Shown here in pieces: positions 58,469-64,000 of a stretch of 64,000 nt of DNA. The notes under the pieces are model-generated. The model had not been told where the DNA came from and ran no database searches. It worked only from the letters and a program-made list of their open reading frames with translations. The number at the start of each line of letters is the position of its first letter. Positions within the stretch are counted from its first letter, which is position 1. The DNA comes from Halomonas sp. Lineage in GTDB: Bacteria; Pseudomonadota; Gammaproteobacteria; Pseudomonadales; Halomonadaceae. Where the stretch lies: assembly GCF_020832045.1 (NCBI RefSeq), contig NZ_JAFIFK010000073.1:1-64000 (forward strand), written 5' to 3'. The position numbers and the translations under genes are program-made.

Positions 58469-58582
58469 CGGGCAAAGGGCGAGCTACTTTCCACGAAAAT
58501 GGTAAGAAACGGGAAAACGGTGAAACCAACCCTTACGACAGGTGTCATAGAGTTGCTCATGCTGATAAGATGAGCTTGCTAC

Positions 58583-58962
58583 GGGGGCGACATGGCTTCG
58601 ACGCCGATGACAACCTCCTAGGTGCATGCCGAGAGCGTGATGTATCTCGTAAATCCAACATCACGACTAAATAGTCGCAAACGACGACAACTACGCTCAG
58701 GGCGCGCTGGCAGCTTAATAGCTGTTAGCTTCTAGTCCGGCCCCAAAGCGATGTGCCCATTCATCGCAGAGGGGATATGAGCTAAAGATGATGGGATCGC
58801 GGTTGGTGGTGTCCTCTCGCCAATCGCTAAACCTTAGAGGAATCGCGTAGCTGGATCCTGCCCGTTGGAGCCAGATGCGTTAAACCAAAAAACGGACCTA
58901 AGCATGTAGAGCCGAAGAGCGAGTGTCGGCGGACGCGGGTTCGATCCCCGCCGCCTCCACCA
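58583..58962 (+). ncRNA. ssrA: Transfer-messenger RNA (tmRNA)
   Basis: A 380-base one-piece tmRNA. The 5' GGGGGCG pairs with 3' CGCCTCC before ACCA, with the G3-U70 pair that directs alanine charging. The T loop GGTTCGATCC and the 5' GACATGGCTTCGACG are canonical. The resume codon GCA is at 58677-58679, and the reading frame encodes the tag (A)ANDDNYAQGALAA ending at TAA 58716-58718. The tag has three extra residues (QGA) compared with the Pseudomonas ANDDNYALAA. Confidence 0.96.
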
Positions 58963-58970
58963 ATAAAGCG

Positions 58971-58998
58971 AAAAAAGCACCTCTAGAGGTGCTTTTTT
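58971..58998. terminator. Terminator after tmRNA
   Basis: A perfect palindrome (AAAAAAGCACCTCT with its complement) 8 bases after the tmRNA end, with six T on the plus strand and six A on the other side, so it can act in both directions, also for the convergent Crp/Fnr gene. Confidence 0.9.
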
Positions 58999-59049
58999 CG
59001 TTTCCTAACGACCGCTTGTCACGTATTAGGCAAGAGCCAGCCGAGCCAG

Positions 59050-59793
59050 CTAATGAAAGCTCTGAAATGCGGGTGGCAGAGTCTCTTCGATATAGGTGTT
59101 GTTGAACTCAACCAGTCGGGCAAGCGCCTCCGGATCGGGTAGTACCACGTGCTGGCGATCGCGTGTCACCAGCCCTTCATCGCGCAGCATGGAGAACGTC
59201 CGGCTCACGTGCACCGCACTCAAGCCCAGGGCATCGCCAATCTGCTCTTGGGAAAGAGGCATCGAGAACCCGTTCTCATCTACCGCGCCAATGCGCTGCA
59301 GTCGCAGGTAGAGTTCGTAAAGGAAATGCGCCAGCCGCTCGTGGGCAGCGTAACGGCCCAGGTAGACCAGCCGTTCGGTGAGCATCGCCTGCTGACGTAC
59401 CGCAGTAGCGATGATGCCGGCGGCCAAGGCCGGTGAACGTACGAACAATTCAAAGAGCTGCTGGTGCGAAAAAGGGCAGACCACGCCCTCATTGATCATC
59501 GCCACGCCGGCCAGGCGACGCGAAAAGCCAAAATCCCGCATGCCGATGATATCGCCAGGTAGATAAACCTTGAGAATCTGCATCGAGCCGTTGCCTAGAT
59601 TGCGATAGGAGTAGGCCCACCCCTCCTTGACCACGCAGAACATATCGACCTCCGCGCTCTCCTGCCACAGCACCTCTCCGGCCGACACACGTCGCGGGGT
59701 CAGCTCAAGGCCCAATATCAAGGCCTTATCTTCTGCCGTCAGAGCGCCGTGTTTACCCAAGCCCTGCATCACAATACTATCCAGTAGGGTCAC
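59050..59793 (-). CDS. Crp/Fnr family transcriptional regulator
   Basis: A 247-residue regulator with a cyclic-nucleotide-binding-type beta barrel (about 25-135) and a C-terminal winged helix (about 165-235) whose recognition helix lies in LSQEQIGDALGLSAVHVSRT. It lacks the amino-terminal cysteine cluster of Fnr, so it is not an oxygen sensor of that type; its ligand is unknown. I chose GTG 59793 (GAGAGG before it); the frame extends 41 codons upstream without support. It is divergent from the polyamine genes and might control them. Confidence 0.87.
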   Translation of the reverse strand: MTLLDSIVMQGLGKHGALTAEDKALILGLELTPRRVSAGEVLWQESAEVDMFCVVKEGWAYSYRNLGNGSMQILKVYLPGDIIGMRDFGFSRRLAGVAMINEGVVCPFSHQQLFELFVRSPALAAGIIATAVRQQAMLTERLVYLGRYAAHERLAHFLYELYLRLQRIGAVDENGFSMPLSQEQIGDALGLSAVHVSRTFSMLRDEGLVTRDRQHVVLPDPEALARLVEFNNTYIEETLPPAFQSFH

Positions 59794-60096
59794 GCTCTGC
59801 CTCTCAGGCCTGTGATTGATTAGCGCAATACTAAAACACAAGCTTATATAGAGATTCATAACGCAGGTTATAGACCCCTCATAATGGCCGGAAGCTCCCT
59901 GGTGGCAGCACCCCACCCCCTTCTTTGGTCTAACGCATCATGACAAAATCACTTGCCCCCGACTGCGCCGGGGGCCATCATCAGCGCGCAAGCGCTGCAT
60001 GACCGGGTGGCATCGGCACGGGCATGACGAGATGGCCGAAAATCCGATAAGACCCTACCCTTTCACTACATTTCCCGATCTGGATACGAGAGGCCC
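59794..60096. other. 303-base divergent regulatory gap with two plus-strand hairpins
   Basis: The half next to the Crp/Fnr gene is A/T-rich, with a possible minus-strand -10 (TATATAAG). The half next to the carboxynorspermidine synthase gene holds two short inverted repeats: GCCCCC/GGGGGC (59955-59960 and 59970-59975) and CAGCGC-GCAA-GCGCTG (59982-59997, a GNRA-type tetraloop). They might form a 5' leader. I see no gene or repeat element here. Confidence 0.4.
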
Positions 60097-62453
<2,357 letters not shown>

Positions 62454-62476
62454 GCTCCGCCTGCGACCAGGTTCTC

Positions 62477-62498
62477 AAGCCCCCTCGGGGGCTTTTTT
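62477..62498 (+). terminator. Intrinsic terminator after nspC
   Basis: An 8-bp stem (62477-62484 with 62487-62494) followed by a T run, 23 bases after the nspC stop. Confidence 0.85.
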
Positions 62499-62603
62499 CG
62501 TTTATGCCCTTGAACTTGCATGGCATGCCACCCACCCCTTTCGCTACGCGCCGATATGCCCCATGGTGTAGGGCACGACGACACCAGACAGGGAGAGCCC
62601 GGA

Positions 62604-63902
62604 ATGACCACCGTGTTCAAGTTCGGCGGCGCCTCGATCAAGGATGCCGATGCCATTCGCCAGTTGACCCCACTGATCGAGGCACATCAGGACAGGCCAT
62701 TGGTGGTGGTGGTCTCGGCCATGGGCAAGACCACCAACAAGCTCGAAGCGCTGCTGGCCGCCGCCCGCGACGAGAGTCGAACTGATGAATATCGCCAATG
62801 CCTCGACTCCTTGCAGACCGAGCATAGCGAGGCGATGGAGGCACTTTTCGGCGACGCCGACGACTCTCCCAGCGAGCGGGTCAGGGCCCTGTTCGATGAG
62901 CTCGACGCCCAGCACCGCAAGCACCGGCAAAGCGCTTACGCCAAACACTACGACCAGACCGTTTGCTACGGCGAACTGATCTCCACCACCATCGTGGCGG
63001 CTTGGCTAAACCACCAGGGGATCGCCACCGACTGGCATGATGCCCGCGAGCTGGTGCGCACCGATAGCTGCCATCAGGCCGCCAACATCGACTGGCACAC
63101 CACCGCCGAGACAATTCGTGAGCGAATCGCACAAAGCGAACGTGTAAACCTGACCCAGGGCTTCGTCGGCGGTACTGAGGAAGGCGATGCGACCACCTTG
63201 GGCCGTGAAGGCTCCGACTTCAGCGCGGCAATCTTCGCCCACTGTCTCGACGCCCAGGAGGTGGTGATCTGGAAGGACGTCACCGGCCTGTTCAACGCCG
63301 ACCCGCGACGCTTCGACAACGCCGTGCAGCTCGAACGTATTTCCTACGCCGAGGCCACCGAGCTGGCCTGGCACGGCGCCAAGGTGATCCACCCCAAGAC
63401 CCTGGGACCATTGCAAGAAAAGTCGATACCGCTGATCGTGCGCTCCTTCGAGACGCCCGACGCCGCTCCCACCATCATCGAGGCCGAACGACGCTTCGAC
63501 GGCGACGTGGCCAGCTGCATTCTGCGAGAGAATCAGGTGTGGGTGGAAGTGAGACCACGAGACTTCTCGTTCATGGACGAGCCTCGTCAGCACGACATAC
63601 TCGGCCGACTGGTAGAGGCCGGCATGCACGCCAATCTGGTCGACAGCGGCGCCATGCGCTTCGTCTTCTGCCTCGATGACAAACCCGAGCGGCTCGAGCC
63701 CTTGATCGAATCGCTGAAAAAGGACTACGAAGTCACACGGCAGAACGAACTGACGCTACTCACCGTGCGCCACCCCCGCCAAGGGATGCTGGATGCCCTC
63801 AGCGAAGGCCGCGAAACCCTCGCCGAACGACGCAACGATACCACTGCACAGCGGCTGTTCCGTAGCCGAGAGTGTCCTGACACCTGGCGCCTTCCGGAAT
63901 AG
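62604..63902 (+). CDS. Aspartate kinase
   Basis: A 432-residue aspartokinase that makes aspartyl-phosphate. It has KFGGASIKD (6-14), VVVSAMGKTTNKL, TQGFVGGTEEGDATTLGREGSDFSA, WKDVTGLFNADPR and the C-terminal ACT-like regions (about 312-432). These are divergent from the classical LysC/ThrA forms, so feedback behaviour is unclear. Being next to carboxyspermidine synthase, which consumes aspartate semialdehyde, it may feed that pathway; lysine/threonine or ectoine supply are other possibilities. ATG 62604 follows GGGAG. Confidence 0.92.
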   Translation: MTTVFKFGGASIKDADAIRQLTPLIEAHQDRPLVVVVSAMGKTTNKLEALLAAARDESRTDEYRQCLDSLQTEHSEAMEALFGDADDSPSERVRALFDELDAQHRKHRQSAYAKHYDQTVCYGELISTTIVAAWLNHQGIATDWHDARELVRTDSCHQAANIDWHTTAETIRERIAQSERVNLTQGFVGGTEEGDATTLGREGSDFSAAIFAHCLDAQEVVIWKDVTGLFNADPRRFDNAVQLERISYAEATELAWHGAKVIHPKTLGPLQEKSIPLIVRSFETPDAAPTIIEAERRFDGDVASCILRENQVWVEVRPRDFSFMDEPRQHDILGRLVEAGMHANLVDSGAMRFVFCLDDKPERLEPLIESLKKDYEVTRQNELTLLTVRHPRQGMLDALSEGRETLAERRNDTTAQRLFRSRECPDTWRLPE

Positions 63903-63924
63903 CTTGCCAGGCGCCTCATCGTGC

Positions 63925-63966
63925 AAAGGCCGCACAAGCCTCTGGGCAAGCGCGGCCTTTTTCTTT
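63925..63966 (+). terminator. Intrinsic terminator after the aspartokinase gene
   Basis: A 9-bp perfect outer stem (63925-63933 with 63952-63960) is followed by TTTTTCTTT. It lies 23 bases after the stop codon. Confidence 0.8.
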
Positions 63967-63978
63967 ATTGCCGGAATA

Positions 63979-64000
63979 TCAGTTGCTGAGGTCGATATCG
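63979..64000 (-). CDS. Possible 3' end of a minus-strand gene cut by the window edge
   Basis: The minus strand reads DIDLSN followed by TGA (63981-63979) just after the terminator, which could be the C-terminus of a gene entering from the right. Six codons are too few to judge. Confidence 0.2.

Noticed and set aside
59780-59860. Fnr box (TTGAT-N4-ATCAA) upstream of the Crp/Fnr gene
   Set aside because: The closest match, TTGCGCTAATCAA, has wrong spacing and a degenerate left half.

Overview
The window is about 64 kb of dense, GC-rich gammaproteobacterial core chromosome. Gene content and order point to the Halomonadaceae (Halomonas or a close relative). The blocks pilU-pilT-yggS-proC-yggT-metX-metW, dksA-gluQ-cbrX-cbrA-cbrB-(sRNA)-pcnB-folK-panB-panC-panD, secG-leuU-metY-rimP-nusA-infB-rbfA-truB-rpsO-pnp and grpE-dnaK-dnaJ are shared with Pseudomonas and/or E. 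coli. I see no insertion sequence, prophage, CRISPR array or other obvious island. The genus is an inference.

Layout. 1-2.9 kb: a probable rRNA-operon promoter firing out of the left edge, tyrS (-) and anmK (+), then a long imperfect palindrome. 2.9-12 kb: pilU/pilT (-), then a + strand run yggS-proC-yggT-metX-metW, a DUF4426 protein, a small Rieske protein, and sfsA and an aminotransferase on the other strand. 12-23 kb: dksA, gluQ, the CbrX/CbrA/CbrB carbon-nitrogen sensing system, an 0.85-kb non-coding interval, pcnB, folK and pantothenate genes panBCD. 23-24.4 kb: a thiolase. 24.5-41 kb: a long - strand series of translation, RNA-turnover and envelope genes (pnp, rpsO, truB, rbfA, infB, nusA, rimP, two tRNAs, secG, tpiA, glmM, folP, ftsH, rlmE) with yhbY divergent. 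40.7-46.7 kb: dapB-carA-carB-greA (-). 46.8-48.8 kb: an unusual fusion gene. 48.8-54.1 kb: an EamA transporter, a DUF2218 protein and dnaJ-dnaK-grpE (-). 54.3-59 kb: recN, fur/bamE, pasI/ratA, smpB and tmRNA. 59-64 kb: a Crp/Fnr regulator, carboxynorspermidine synthase and decarboxylase, and an aspartokinase.

The most interesting locus is 18.18-18.86 kb. It has a near-consensus sigma-54 promoter, upstream inverted GTGTTACC/GGTAACAC repeats, a ~500-nt non-coding transcript carrying eight or nine A-rich CA motifs (AACAACAA type), and an intrinsic terminator. It lies between cbrB and pcnB, exactly where Pseudomonas encodes CrcZ, the RNA that sequesters Hfq/Crc. I read it as a CrcZ-type catabolite-repression RNA. 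The same half-sites flank panB. The second notable item is a single protein joining a Clp1/Nol9-like polynucleotide-kinase P-loop module to an RNase Z-like metallo-beta-lactamase. Regulatory sites readable from the sequence include sigma-32 promoters for grpE and dnaK, a LexA-like site on recN, and a strong hairpin ahead of a TTG-started carA.
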